Origin: Oscillospiraceae bacterium
Lineage (GTDB): Bacteria; Bacillota; Clostridia; Oscillospirales; Oscillospiraceae
Assembly (NCBI GenBank): GCA_904501855.1
Contig: CAJGCI010000025.1
Coordinates: forward strand, 1 to 16,857
Length of the DNA stretch: 16,857 bases
Direction: 5' to 3'
Below, piece by piece: positions 1-7,740 of this stretch (the stretch's first letter is position 1; the number at the start of each line of letters is the position of its first letter). The position numbers and the translations under genes were made by a program. The notes beneath the pieces were generated by a model. That model was not told the DNA's origin. It made no database searches and saw nothing but the letters and a program-made list of their open reading frames with translations.

Positions 1-518
1 CTGTCGGCGGCATACCAGGAATCGCTGGTCTCCTCATGAGCCACCAGCACCCAGGAGGACATGCTCATCATCTCAAAGAAGATGAGCATCGTATAAAGAT
101 CCGAAGCGAGGAACACTCCGATGGTGGCTCCCTCACAGATCAAAAAATACAGATCGAACCGGTTCTTTTTCGTATCCGACTGATGAAGGTCCAGTCCGTA
201 GACCGCAACCGCAAGCCAGACGGTCGTGGTGATCAGGCACAGGATCCACCGGAGCCCGTCCAGTTCAAATCCGATTCCCAGCCCGAACAGTTCCGGAAAC
301 ATAAACTGAATACCGGATGTCCGGAAAGAGATCAGAAGGACGGTCATCAGCCAGACTGCCAGAGCGGTCAGGATACAGACTGCGGAACGGGTCCGGCAAA
401 GCAAGGCCTGTCCCCGAATGTCTCCTCTCCTGCCAAGAGTCCAGCATACGAGTCCGCCGAGGATCGGAAGAAGAACAAGGATCGGAAGCACGATGAAATT
501 ATCAGCAGCAATAGTCAC
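1..518 (-). CDS. NuoL/M/N (MrpD)-like proton-conducting subunit 4, N-terminal part
   Basis: This is the first 172 codons of a fourth antiporter-like membrane subunit; the rest lies beyond the left edge. The visible protein has hydrophobic segments near residues 9-24, 46-66, 94-109 and 122-160. It contains the family signature SDLYTMLIFFEMMSMSSWVL (139-158), whose glutamate (E149) sits where NuoM, NuoL and MrpD carry the essential TM5 glutamate. The start is GTG at 516-518. No ATG fits, the frame is closed just upstream by the preceding gene's TGA, and an AGGAGG overlaps that stop. The gene is 18 bp downstream of the third subunit, so it is probably translated by coupling. Family membership is clear, but which paralogue it is (MrpD-, NuoN- or MbxH-like) cannot be settled without the C-terminal half. 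Confidence 0.88.
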   Translation of the reverse strand, partial: MTIAADNFIVLPILVLLPILGGLVCWTLGRRGDIRGQALLCRTRSAVCILTALAVWLMTVLLISFRTSGIQFMFPELFGLGIGFELDGLRWILCLITTTVWLAVAVYGLDLHQSDTKKNRFDLYFLICEGATIGVFLASDLYTMLIFFEMMSMSSWVLVAHEETSDSWYAAD

Positions 519-529
519 AAGCCTGTCTT

Positions 530-535
530 CCTCCT
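530..535 (-). promoter_or_regulatory. Shine-Dalgarno site for subunit 4 (decides GTG start)
   Basis: AGGAGG lies 11 nt before the GTG at 518 and directly follows the TGA stop (537-539) of the upstream gene. It is the only good ribosome site in the gap, so it supports the GTG start and suggests stop-start coupling. The spacing is at the long end of normal. Confidence 0.6.
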
Positions 536-536
536 T

Positions 537-2039
537 TCACATCAGGGTTGCCCCGAAGGACATCAGGATCCGCTGCAGCAGCGGCATGAAGAAGATCAGT
601 CCGAGTCCGAGGGCGGTCACGAGCCAGAGCGATGCTTTCATCCTCATTCCTGGATCCGTGATCTCCTCCAGCTTCGACTCATCAAAACCTTCCGGCGGGA
701 AGTATCCCTCCATCACCACGCTCAGCAGATACAGCCCCGTCAGGAATGCGGAGATTGCAAGGGCAATGCATCCTGTAATGGCAAGAGGCGTACCCTGTGC
801 GACCGCCGCCTGCGCGATGGCCCATTTGGATGAGAAGCCGCACAGCGGTGGAATTCCGATCAGACCGACGGAGGCAATGGTGAACACAGCAAAGATCACC
901 GGTGTCTTTTTCGCATAGCCGGTATACTGATAGACATATTCCTGAACACCGAGACTGGTCTCCTCCGTCCGGCACAGCAGAGCGCCGGCGCAGAAGAACA
1001 GCGCGATCTTCAGGGCACTGTGCGCGATCATATGCAGGATCCCGGCGGCAAAGCCGGCTCCGGAGCACAGGGATGCTCCCAGCAGGATATAGCTGAGGTT
1101 CGATACGGTGGAATACGCCAGTCTGCGTTTCAGATGCTGAAGACGCAGTGCCATTGTGGAGGCAAAAACGATGGTGAATGCCGTGATTGCCAGCATCACA
1201 TTCTGTGCCACGGTACCGGCGACAAAGGATGCACCGTACCCGTAATACAGAAGACGCAGAACGGCGAACACACCGGCGTTGACCACGGCCACCGCATGCA
1301 GCAGCGCCGTGACCGGAGTGGGTGCGACACCTGCCGTGGGAAGCCAGTCATGCAGCGGAAATATCGCCGCTTTCACGCCGAAGCCGAAGAATCCCAGAAG
1401 GAATCCCACGAGCAGCAGCGGACGGGACGCAGTCACATCCGACGGAAACAGACTTCCGCCTGCCGTAAACGCCAGCGTACCGTGCTTGGAAAGAATGATC
1501 ATGCTGACGAACGCCATCGCAGCGCCGCCCATGGAATAAAGCAGGTACTTCAGTCCGGCGTATTTCGCGATCCGGTCCATGTGATGCATCACCAGAGGCA
1601 GCGTGCACAGTGTGAGCAGCTCATAGAACAGATACATGGTGAACAGATTCGCCGCAAACGAGATCCCCAGGACGACTCCGTAGGTCATCGTAAAGAACGC
1701 GAAGAAACGGTTCTGTCCTTCCTCATGCTGCATGTATTCGAAAGCGTACAGATTCGTGATCGGCCACAGGATCGCCACGATCGCAGCGAAAACCATGGAA
1801 AGGCCGTCCACGCGAAATGCAAGAGAGAAATTCTCTCCGAAGATATTGAACAGTTTATAATAGCCGTTCAGTCCATGCCGCCATACCATGATCAGAAGCA
1901 GTATCACCAGTACGGAAACGACGGAACAGATAACCATCACGCCGGTGTTGCGGCTTTTCATATCCGAAGGCGGCTTTATAAACATCGAAATCCCGTAGAC
2001 CAGTGGGACAAGGATCAGTGATAATAGCATCCAAACCAT
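537..2039 (-). CDS. NuoL/MrpA-type proton-conducting membrane subunit (antiporter-like subunit 3)
   Basis: A 500-residue polytopic membrane protein of the proton-conducting transporter family (Complex I NuoL/M/N, Mrp A/D). It has E140 in NLFTMYLFYELLTL (131-144), K223 in GFGVKAAIFPLHDWLPTA (219-236), H340 and K344 in MIAHSALKIALF (337-348), and K405 in GFSSKWAI (401-408). The segment PTPVTALLHAVAVVNAGV (240-257) is typical of NuoL/MrpA rather than NuoM/MrpD. At the TM8 lysine position of MrpA and MrpD this protein has N254. It ends at 500 residues and lacks the MbhD/MbhE-like C-terminal extension of full MrpA; those parts are separate genes in this operon. The ATG at 2039 follows a GGAAGGGGG purine tract 8 nt away and lies 18 bp after subunit 2. 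It likely translocates H+ or Na+ in the membrane arm; the ion is not deducible. Confidence 0.93.
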   Translation of the reverse strand: MVWMLLSLILVPLVYGISMFIKPPSDMKSRNTGVMVICSVVSVLVILLLIMVWRHGLNGYYKLFNIFGENFSLAFRVDGLSMVFAAIVAILWPITNLYAFEYMQHEEGQNRFFAFFTMTYGVVLGISFAANLFTMYLFYELLTLCTLPLVMHHMDRIAKYAGLKYLLYSMGGAAMAFVSMIILSKHGTLAFTAGGSLFPSDVTASRPLLLVGFLLGFFGFGVKAAIFPLHDWLPTAGVAPTPVTALLHAVAVVNAGVFAVLRLLYYGYGASFVAGTVAQNVMLAITAFTIVFASTMALRLQHLKRRLAYSTVSNLSYILLGASLCSGAGFAAGILHMIAHSALKIALFFCAGALLCRTEETSLGVQEYVYQYTGYAKKTPVIFAVFTIASVGLIGIPPLCGFSSKWAIAQAAVAQGTPLAITGCIALAISAFLTGLYLLSVVMEGYFPPEGFDESKLEEITDPGMRMKASLWLVTALGLGLIFFMPLLQRILMSFGATLM

Positions 2040-2057
2040 TTCAAAAGCCCCCTTCCC

Positions 2058-3473
2058 TTACATCAGTCCGGCAAAGACGCCGGTTACGAGATGATGGATC
2101 TGTCCCGGGAACACACCGAACAGCAGTGTGGCAAAGGCCAGAATCATCAGCGGAAGCTTGATATACCAGCCGCACCGTACCGATTCCGTCTCCGGGTCTG
2201 GTTCATGGAAGAATCCCTTGCTGACAGGTCCGAGAAGATATCCGGCCGTAAGCAGCGCCGATACCAGAAGGACTGCAGCGCCGATCCAGCCAATGGCCGG
2301 GAATGCGGAAAGGCTTCCCTCCGCCAGATACCATTTGGACACGAATCCGGAGAACGGCGGGATCCCCACCAGGGACAGACCGGCACAGGCAAAGCAGAAC
2401 AGGGTCAACGGCATGATCTTGCCGATGCCGACCATCTGATCCACTCTTGTCTTTCCGGTCTTGCAGATGATCGCGCCCGCGGCAAGGAAGAGACAGACCT
2501 TGCTCACGGCATGAAACACCGCCTGCATCAGTGCGCCGGAAAACCCCAGAGCATTGAACAGCATCAGACCGAAGATCACATAGCTGACCTGGGAAACCGT
2601 GGAGTACGCCAGCCGTTTCTTGAGGACCTTCTCCTTATAGGCCAGCATACTGCCGCAGAAGATCGTCGTGAGTGCGAGGATCAGGACCGTCTTCTGCACA
2701 TAGGTGCCGGCAAGGCTGTTCACGCCGTAAAGATAGTACACGACTCGGATGATCCCGAGCACGCCGCTTTTCGTAATAACACCGGAAAGGACCGCCGAAG
2801 CGGGAGCCGGTGCTTCCGGGTGCGCCGTCGGCAGCCAGTCCTGCAGCGGAATCATACCGGCTTTTCCGCCGAATCCGATGATCATGCACAATGCAGCCGC
2901 CAGCATGAGTCCGGATGCACTGCCGACGGAATGTCCGCCGGGTACGAAGGCTGCGCCGCCCGTCTGCGGATAGACGACAAAGAATCCGAACAGTGCCAGA
3001 GCCGCGCCGAAGAGCGAGTATCCCAGATATTTCATCGCGGCACGGCGGGAGCGTTCCGTCCCTTCGTGGAGGATCAGCGGAAAGCTGCAGAGAGTCATCG
3101 TCTCATAGAACATATAATATGTCAGAAGGTTCCCTGCAAAGCAGAGGCCCACCATGGCACCCAGGGTGCTCAGATAAAACACGTGATAGGTGTTGATCTT
3201 TTCGTGCAGATATTCGAAACCGAAGATCCCCGCGAGAAGGAACATGGCCGTAAACAGCACGGAGAACAGGATCCCAAGTCCGTCATTGACGAGAACGATC
3301 TGTGTCCCGTAAATGCACGGGATCACGACAGATTCCCGGGTGAACGCACAGAGGATCACCAGGATCAGTTCAAGAACAAGCGCGGGAATGACCCATGCTC
3401 TGCTGGCATTTCTCCGGGCGATCAGTGCGGCCGCAAAGGGGAACAGAATCGGGATGAACAAAATAAAAGCCAT
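2058..3473 (-). CDS. MrpD/NuoM/N-type proton-conducting membrane subunit (antiporter-like subunit 2)
   Basis: A 471-residue polytopic membrane protein with a complete set of ion-channel residues. These are E124 in NLLTYYMFYETMTL (115-128), K204 in GFGGKAGMIPLQDWLPTA (200-217), K235 in the following helix (VLSGVITKSG, 228-237), H321 and K325 in FHAVSKVCLF (320-329), and K380 in GFVSKW (376-381). The APAPASAVLSG stretch is like MrpD/NuoN and unlike the NuoL-type PTPV seen in the next gene. An in-frame TTG lies one codon upstream (3474-3476) but only 2 nt from the GGAGG, so the ATG at 3473 with a 5-nt spacer is preferred. It lies 14 bp after subunit 1 and 18 bp before subunit 3. It is inferred to be an H+ or Na+ translocating module of the same membrane complex. 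Confidence 0.93.
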   Translation of the reverse strand: MAFILFIPILFPFAAALIARRNASRAWVIPALVLELILVILCAFTRESVVIPCIYGTQIVLVNDGLGILFSVLFTAMFLLAGIFGFEYLHEKINTYHVFYLSTLGAMVGLCFAGNLLTYYMFYETMTLCSFPLILHEGTERSRRAAMKYLGYSLFGAALALFGFFVVYPQTGGAAFVPGGHSVGSASGLMLAAALCMIIGFGGKAGMIPLQDWLPTAHPEAPAPASAVLSGVITKSGVLGIIRVVYYLYGVNSLAGTYVQKTVLILALTTIFCGSMLAYKEKVLKKRLAYSTVSQVSYVIFGLMLFNALGFSGALMQAVFHAVSKVCLFLAAGAIICKTGKTRVDQMVGIGKIMPLTLFCFACAGLSLVGIPPFSGFVSKWYLAEGSLSAFPAIGWIGAAVLLVSALLTAGYLLGPVSKGFFHEPDPETESVRCGWYIKLPLMILAFATLLFGVFPGQIHHLVTGVFAGLM

Positions 3474-3478
3474 CAAAT

Positions 3479-3487
3479 CCTCCCCCC
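3479..3487 (-). promoter_or_regulatory. Shine-Dalgarno site deciding the ATG start of subunit 2
   Basis: The run GGGGGGAGG directly follows the TAA of subunit 1 (3488-3490). Its GGAGG end is 5 nt from the ATG at 3473 and only 2 nt from the alternative TTG at 3476, which favours the ATG. Confidence 0.6.
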
Positions 3488-5011
3488 TTACAACAGTGCC
3501 ACGCTATGCTGGAGCAGCCGTACCAGCGGCTCCGCAAAGCATCCGAGGACAATATTCATAACGCACAGCGCAACAACGGCAAATCCGAAGGAACGGTCCG
3601 GAGTAAATGAATGGACCATAACCGGATCGCTTCCGTCCTGCCCGTCTTCCTCCTCCGATTTCCATATCTGAATCGTCGCCTGAATGAAATACCATGCATT
3701 CAGCAGGCTGGAGATCGCAATGGCAGTCAGGCTTGTGATCATTTCCCAGCGAGGGATTTCGATCTCCAGTGATGCCTGACCCAGAGTCACTTTGGTGATA
3801 AAGCCTGCCAGAAGCGGAAGGCCCACCATGGACAGTGCGCCGACCGTAAAGCCGATTCCGGCAAGAGGACGTTTCCGTGCGGTGCCGCAGAGATCATGAA
3901 GGCTCTTCTTATGCCCCGCGGTCTGGATCAGTCCGCCGGTGGAAATAAAGAGCAGTGACTTGGTTACGGCGTGAGCCAGGATCTGATACACGGCAGCCGC
4001 CATTCCGGCGGTGCTGCACAGCCCGAGTCCCACATAGATATAGCCGACCTGAGCGACGGATGAAAACGCGATCATCTTCTTGGAATGGTTCTCCCGTACG
4101 GCGCGCACGGAACCGTAGATCATGGCACAGATGCCCAGAACAAAGAGGACTTCGTTCACATTCAGCTGACGGATCTGTTCCATCGTGAACACGCGGCACA
4201 TGACCTTGATGAGCAGGATCACATATCCCTTCAGCACCACACCGGAAAGGATGGCGGAGGAAGATGTGGTCGCGCTTCCGTGAGCTGTGGGAAGCCAGGT
4301 ATGAAACGGAAACAGTGCGCTCTTGATCGCCAGTCCCACAAGGACCATCCCGGCAACGACCGCCATCGGATAATGGAAGTTTCCGGAGCTGAACATCTGT
4401 GTCACGGACGCCATGATGTTCGGCATCAGCAGATGTCCGCTGATGGAGTACAGAATCGCCACGCCGAACAGGAATACACCGCTGCCTACCATGCTCATGA
4501 TCAGATAGATGATGGTGGCAACGATAGTCTGTCCGTTGTCCTTCGCCATTACGATGCTGCAGGCAGCGATCGTCATGATCTCGATGAAGACATATCCGGT
4601 AAACATGTCGTTGGTGTAACACAACGCAAATGTCGCCGCAGTGAGAAGATCCATCATGATGTAATACAGATTGACCTTCTCCGGAAGGATGTCCTCCTCC
4701 AGATCCCTGCCGCCGCCAAGCAGCGACAGTCCGATCACGATGCAGAACACCGTGGCCAGCAGCGACTCGATGGGACCCGAACGCACTTCGTTGCCCCAGG
4801 GCGCGGGAAACTGTCCCATCGCATAGGTAAAGTATTCCCCGCGGATGGAGGTATTGACAAATACGATCCCGTTCATCACCGCGCAGACAGCGAGCATGAC
4901 GAGCGTCACTCTTCTGCTTTTTCTTCCATCCTCCAGCAGTGTGGTCAGGATACCGCAAAGCAGCGACAGGAAGATGGAGAGGAAAAGAAAATTCTCATAA
5001 TACAGATGCAT
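3488..5011 (-). CDS. MrpD/MbhH-type proton-conducting membrane subunit (antiporter-like subunit 1)
   Basis: A 507-residue polytopic protein, the first of four antiporter-like subunits after MrpC, and so in the place of MbhH/MrpD. Key residues are E144 in DMFTGYVFIEIMTI (135-148), K230 in GLAIKSALFPFHTWLPTAHG (226-245), K261 in the next helix (SGVVLKGYV), H347 and K351 in ILAHAVTKSLLF (344-355), and K407 in GFITKVTLG (403-411). All charged residues of the proposed proton path are present. A hydrophilic, acidic stretch (KSEEEDGQDGSD, 451-462) interrupts the last membrane segments. The ATG at 5011 begins 1 nt after the MrpC stop (TGATATG), indicating coupled translation. It likely exchanges H+ for Na+ or another cation within the complex; the ion specificity is not readable from sequence. 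Confidence 0.93.
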   Translation of the reverse strand: MHLYYENFLFLSIFLSLLCGILTTLLEDGRKSRRVTLVMLAVCAVMNGIVFVNTSIRGEYFTYAMGQFPAPWGNEVRSGPIESLLATVFCIVIGLSLLGGGRDLEEDILPEKVNLYYIMMDLLTAATFALCYTNDMFTGYVFIEIMTIAACSIVMAKDNGQTIVATIIYLIMSMVGSGVFLFGVAILYSISGHLLMPNIMASVTQMFSSGNFHYPMAVVAGMVLVGLAIKSALFPFHTWLPTAHGSATTSSSAILSGVVLKGYVILLIKVMCRVFTMEQIRQLNVNEVLFVLGICAMIYGSVRAVRENHSKKMIAFSSVAQVGYIYVGLGLCSTAGMAAAVYQILAHAVTKSLLFISTGGLIQTAGHKKSLHDLCGTARKRPLAGIGFTVGALSMVGLPLLAGFITKVTLGQASLEIEIPRWEMITSLTAIAISSLLNAWYFIQATIQIWKSEEEDGQDGSDPVMVHSFTPDRSFGFAVVALCVMNIVLGCFAEPLVRLLQHSVALL

Positions 5012-5012
5012 A

Positions 5013-5411
5013 TCAGTATTCCTCGCTCTGTTTCATCTTCCTGATGATCTCGTCGATATTCAGGGTATGATACTTTTTATACAGTCTCAGTGTAAGGGCA
5101 AGGCCGAAGGCCGTGAAGGACACGGAGACCACGATGCCCGTCAGGACAAGTCCGGCGGGTAGCGGGTTGGTGTATACCTCGATACTGGGTGCGGCCGAAG
5201 GATCGGTGATGATCGGCGCAAGATGACCGATCACACCGCCGTTGCACGTCAGGAACAGGAAGATCGCCGCATCCATGAATTCCATGGAGATGATCTTCTT
5301 GAACAGGTTCCGATTGAACATGAGTCCGCACAGCCCAATGACAAAAAGGCATACCGAGGCCGCTTCATATCGGTTGATATCCAGATTGTGTAGCAGTTGC
5401 AGAAAACTCAT
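5013..5411 (-). CDS. NuoK/MrpC-like membrane subunit
   Basis: A 132-residue membrane protein related to MrpC/MnhC/MbhG and NuoK. Three hydrophobic segments are visible, near 19-34, 42-65 and 83-107. The last runs through LPAGLVLTGIVVSVSFTAFG (84-103), the typical C-terminal helix pattern of MrpC (NPLPxALVLTAIVIxxA). A charged tail (RLYKKYHTLNIDEIIRKMKQ) follows. The gene begins immediately after the TAA of the MbhE-MrpB fusion (TAAATG) and ends 1 nt before subunit 1, so it is surely part of the operon. MrpC/NuoK helices carry conserved acidic residues that pass charge coupling to the adjacent antiporter subunit; E45 and D47 in ISMEFMDAAI are candidates. Family assignment is firm from sequence and position. 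Confidence 0.92.
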   Translation of the reverse strand: MSFLQLLHNLDINRYEAASVCLFVIGLCGLMFNRNLFKKIISMEFMDAAIFLFLTCNGGVIGHLAPIITDPSAAPSIEVYTNPLPAGLVLTGIVVSVSFTAFGLALTLRLYKKYHTLNIDEIIRKMKQSEEY

Positions 5412-6329
5412 TTACAATTCTCCTCTGACGAAATACGTATAGAAGGCATACATCGTGCAGGCGACTTCCAGGCCGACCGCTATATTGATGGGAAGGATGA
5501 TCCCGGCAGAAAGGAGGCTGCCCGGAGTTCCCTTCGGAAAGATGTTTTCCAGACCGTTGGATCCCACAAAGATCGTATACATGATCAGAGCGGCGTAAAA
5601 GACCAGGGCTCCGACCTTGACCGCATGATAGACCGTATGTCCGAAGAAGGTGCGCACCTTATTCACGCCATAGGCATTCTCACACAGGATCATGGCGCCG
5701 CCGATAAGACTTCCTCCGGCGAATCCTCCGCCGGGAGAGAGATGTCCGTTGCACAGGATATAGGCACCGTAAAGCACCAGAACCGGCATCAGGACCTTGG
5801 TAACATCCACCAGAACCTGGTTCGGGATCTTCGCGTCCAGCTTATCACTGAGCCGCTGTGCGGCGCGATCCTTTTCGTTCTCGTTCTTCCGGTCATTGGC
5901 CAGAAGCATGATCACCGCCGTAGCACCGAGGAACAGGACGCAGCTCTCACCGTAGGTATCGAACCCACGGTATACAAGGATGATATTCGCCACAAGGTTC
6001 GTCGCGCCAACTTCATCCATGCCCTGTTCGATATAGCGCTTCGCGGTCTCGTTCATCGTGACGTTTGCTTCTGTGCTGGTCGTCGGCATGAAGGCAACGG
6101 TGAACATCATCACCACCAGAAGGATGACGCAGCAGAGAACGGCACTGATGCGGCTCACAGCCGCGATCAGTTCATTGCCCGAGGCACGGATCAGAGACGG
6201 ACCGCTGCGGCTTTCGACCTTGGCCGGCGAACCGTTAATGCTGTCGTCGTGGGCCTTCGGCTCCTTCAGATCCCGGGCATCGCCCTCGACCCACTGTTCC
6301 AGCTTAAGATACCATTTCGGCACTTTCAT
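5412..6329 (-). CDS. Fused MbhE-like + MrpB (MnhB)-like antiporter subunit
   Basis: A 305-residue protein that appears to join two usually separate subunits. Residues 1-55 are hydrophilic and of unknown role. Residues 58-146 resemble MbhE, the part of the MrpA C-terminus with the signature VANIILVYRGFDTYGE (113-128). Residues 171-305 are an MnhB/MrpB domain with NGHLSPGGGFAGG (194-206) and four hydrophobic segments. In Pyrococcus MBH these parts are the separate genes mbhE and mbhF; in Bacillus MrpA the first part is fused to the NuoL-like domain. The ATG overlaps the MbhD stop by 4 bp (ATGA), and the stop abuts the MrpC start. Its expected role is to link the small-subunit helices to the antiporter-like subunits in the membrane arm. 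No frameshift is needed: the frame is open throughout. Confidence 0.9.
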   Translation of the reverse strand: MKVPKWYLKLEQWVEGDARDLKEPKAHDDSINGSPAKVESRSGPSLIRASGNELIAAVSRISAVLCCVILLVVMMFTVAFMPTTSTEANVTMNETAKRYIEQGMDEVGATNLVANIILVYRGFDTYGESCVLFLGATAVIMLLANDRKNENEKDRAAQRLSDKLDAKIPNQVLVDVTKVLMPVLVLYGAYILCNGHLSPGGGFAGGSLIGGAMILCENAYGVNKVRTFFGHTVYHAVKVGALVFYAALIMYTIFVGSNGLENIFPKGTPGSLLSAGIILPINIAVGLEVACTMYAFYTYFVRGEL

Positions 6330-6586
6330 TCCCTCTCATCTCCTATCCCTTCAAAATGATGCACTTTACGGATGGTCATCAGGTACAGGATCGTCTCGAT
6401 GCCAACACCGACGGCAGCCTCCGTAATCGCGAGATCCGGCGCCTTCAGGAGAAGCCAGACCACGCTGAGCATAGTCCCGAAGGTCACGGAGATGATCACG
6501 GTGGGAAGAAGATGTTTAGTTACATTGACTGCGATGGCACAGACGATCAGGCCGATCAGCAGAAGATATTCTATCGCAACCATCAT
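6326..6586 (-). CDS. MbhD-like (DUF4040) antiporter subunit
   Basis: An 86-residue, three-helix membrane protein with the characteristic motif KAPDLAITEAAVGVGIETIL (48-67). This motif is found in MbhD of membrane-bound hydrogenases and in the C-terminal part of MrpA. The acidic residues D51 and E56 in the helix are the family's conserved polar residues. The ATG at 6586 overlaps the MrpG stop by 4 bp; a second ATG follows immediately (codon 2). Its presence as a stand-alone gene between MrpG and MrpB-type genes marks the cluster as MBH/MBS-ordered rather than Bacillus Mrp-ordered. Confidence 0.9.
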   Translation of the reverse strand: MMVAIEYLLLIGLIVCAIAVNVTKHLLPTVIISVTFGTMLSVVWLLLKAPDLAITEAAVGVGIETILYLMTIRKVHHFEGIGDERE

Positions 6587-6891
6587 TTCACCTCACAGTG
6601 TTCATCAAAGTATGGATTCGTAATGACTTCCACACGGCTGATCCGATGAGTGGAGACGGGGCTGGTGATCCACTGGAAGGCCAGGATCAGAAGGATCTTG
6701 ACGCTTCCCCACCCGAATCCCTTGAGCAGGATGACGCCGAGAAAAATACAGAGCGTTCCCAGCGTATCGATAATGGCAGCGGCATGGATCCGGGTCAGAA
6801 CGTAATCGAACTTATAGATCCCGATGAGGGATACCACGCAGCACAGTGTCCCGATACTGATCAGAACGGCGGCTATTATATTCAGGATCAT
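6583..6891 (-). CDS. MrpG (MnhG/MbhC)-like antiporter subunit
   Basis: A 102-residue small membrane protein of the MnhG/PhaG family. It has an N-terminal helix (1-25) and the family motif YKFDYVLTRIHAAAIIDTLG (25-44), matching the usual FPDxYxRxHAATxxDTLG pattern, then a second helix (45-56) and a third (62-76). The frame stays open far upstream, but the true start is the ATG at 6889-6891: it overlaps the MrpF TGA by 4 bp (ATGA), and the preceding in-frame peptide is hydrophilic shadow sequence from mrpF. MrpG is a structural subunit of Mrp and MBH membrane arms. A 4-bp overlap with the MbhD gene follows. Confidence 0.92.
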   Translation of the reverse strand: MILNIIAAVLISIGTLCCVVSLIGIYKFDYVLTRIHAAAIIDTLGTLCIFLGVILLKGFGWGSVKILLILAFQWITSPVSTHRISRVEVITNPYFDEHCEVK

Positions 6892-7223
6892 ACGCCACCT
6901 CCGTTCTCCGGGTGTTCCGTATCGGAACCGAGCTCCATTTCGCTTTTTCTGCCGTTCACATGGTTCTGCACGATCCGGCAAAGTACAATGACGGACAGGA
7001 AACTGAGGATCGCAAAAACGATGGCTACATCCAGGATATAGTCGGCATCCATGAAATAGGCCAGCAGCACGATGATATTGATGCACAGGGAACCGATGAC
7101 GTTTGTCGCCACGATCTTATCGCTGTACCGCTTTCCCAGCACGGCGTACAGCAGTGACACAAGAATGAGCGCGCTGAGGACCGCAATGGGATAGATCAGG
7201 AATCTCTGCATAAACGGATTCAT
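6888..7223 (-). CDS. MrpF (MnhF/MbhB)-like antiporter subunit
   Basis: A 111-residue protein with three helices, near 11-30, 40-58 and 62-84. The motifs KIVATNVIGS (36-45) and LDVAIVFAILSFLSVIVLCR (64-83) are typical of the MrpF/PhaF family. Its C-terminal 25 residues are hydrophilic and not conserved in the family as I know it. It overlaps the MrpE stop by 4 bp (ATGA) and the MrpG start by 4 bp. It is an obligatory small membrane subunit of Mrp-type antiporters and of MBH/MBS complexes. Confidence 0.92.
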   Translation of the reverse strand: MNPFMQRFLIYPIAVLSALILVSLLYAVLGKRYSDKIVATNVIGSLCINIIVLLAYFMDADYILDVAIVFAILSFLSVIVLCRIVQNHVNGRKSEMELGSDTEHPENGGGV

Positions 7224-7735
7224 GGATTCTCTCCCCCTTCCGTTTTTCTGTCCATAATTCTGTCCATGGTCTCCTGCATCCGAATCAGTCTCCGGTTCAG
7301 CAAGCTGTCCGGTGTGCCTTCCTGAAACTCACTGTTCAGAGCGTGAACCATGAGATTGTTGTCATAAATAACTACCGTATAGGTGCCCGGCGTGATCGTG
7401 ATGGAATTGGCCATGATCGTCTGGAGTTCTTCCTGCTGAAGTTTGGAGTCGAAAGTGAACAGACGAGGTCTGACCTCATATTTCCGTGGGAACAGGATCA
7501 CCTTGATGGTGGCAATATTGGCTTTGATGATCTCCACGACCAGGCAGCAGACATAGACGATGAGCTGACCGCTCAGAGAGAGGATCATCTTCGTGTTGTG
7601 TTTCGTCCAGCCGCAGATGGCTACGGCAAACCAGGTCACGAGCCCGCTGATAACGAGTCCGAAAGCGATCACATCCCAGGTGATCCTGCCGTTGAACATC
7701 AGCCAGAACGCGAAGAGAAACAAGAATATAGCCAT
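7220..7735 (-). CDS. MrpE (MnhE/MbhA)-like antiporter subunit, first gene of operon
   Basis: A 171-residue protein of the MnhE family. It has an N-terminal hydrophobic hairpin (1-42), a further helix (50-72), and the cytoplasmic domain with MANSITITPGTYTVVIYDNN (108-127), matching the family's LANSITLTPGT signature. The ATG at 7735 has a GGAGG 7 nt upstream, the best ribosome site in the operon, as expected for the first gene. The next gene overlaps by 4 bp. MrpE occupies the outer end of the Mrp/MBH complex and is required for full transport activity in Bacillus Mrp. With mrpE first, the gene order equals mbhA-B-C-D of membrane-bound hydrogenase clusters. Confidence 0.93.
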   Translation of the reverse strand: MAIFLFLFAFWLMFNGRITWDVIAFGLVISGLVTWFAVAICGWTKHNTKMILSLSGQLIVYVCCLVVEIIKANIATIKVILFPRKYEVRPRLFTFDSKLQQEELQTIMANSITITPGTYTVVIYDNNLMVHALNSEFQEGTPDSLLNRRLIRMQETMDRIMDRKTEGGENP

Positions 7736-7740
7736 ATAAG

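Noticed and set aside
2091..3671. Long plus-strand open frames opposite the antiporter genes (also 36-833, 1020-2021, 4085-5044, 5397-6359)
   Set aside because: Their products are rich in H, Q, R and D, the complement of hydrophobic membrane-protein codons. They have no start signals, and the minus-strand proteins are clearly real.
6892..7086. Upstream extension of mrpG by 65 codons
   Set aside because: The extra peptide is out-of-frame mrpF sequence. The ATG overlapping the mrpF stop starts exactly at the conserved MrpG N-terminus.
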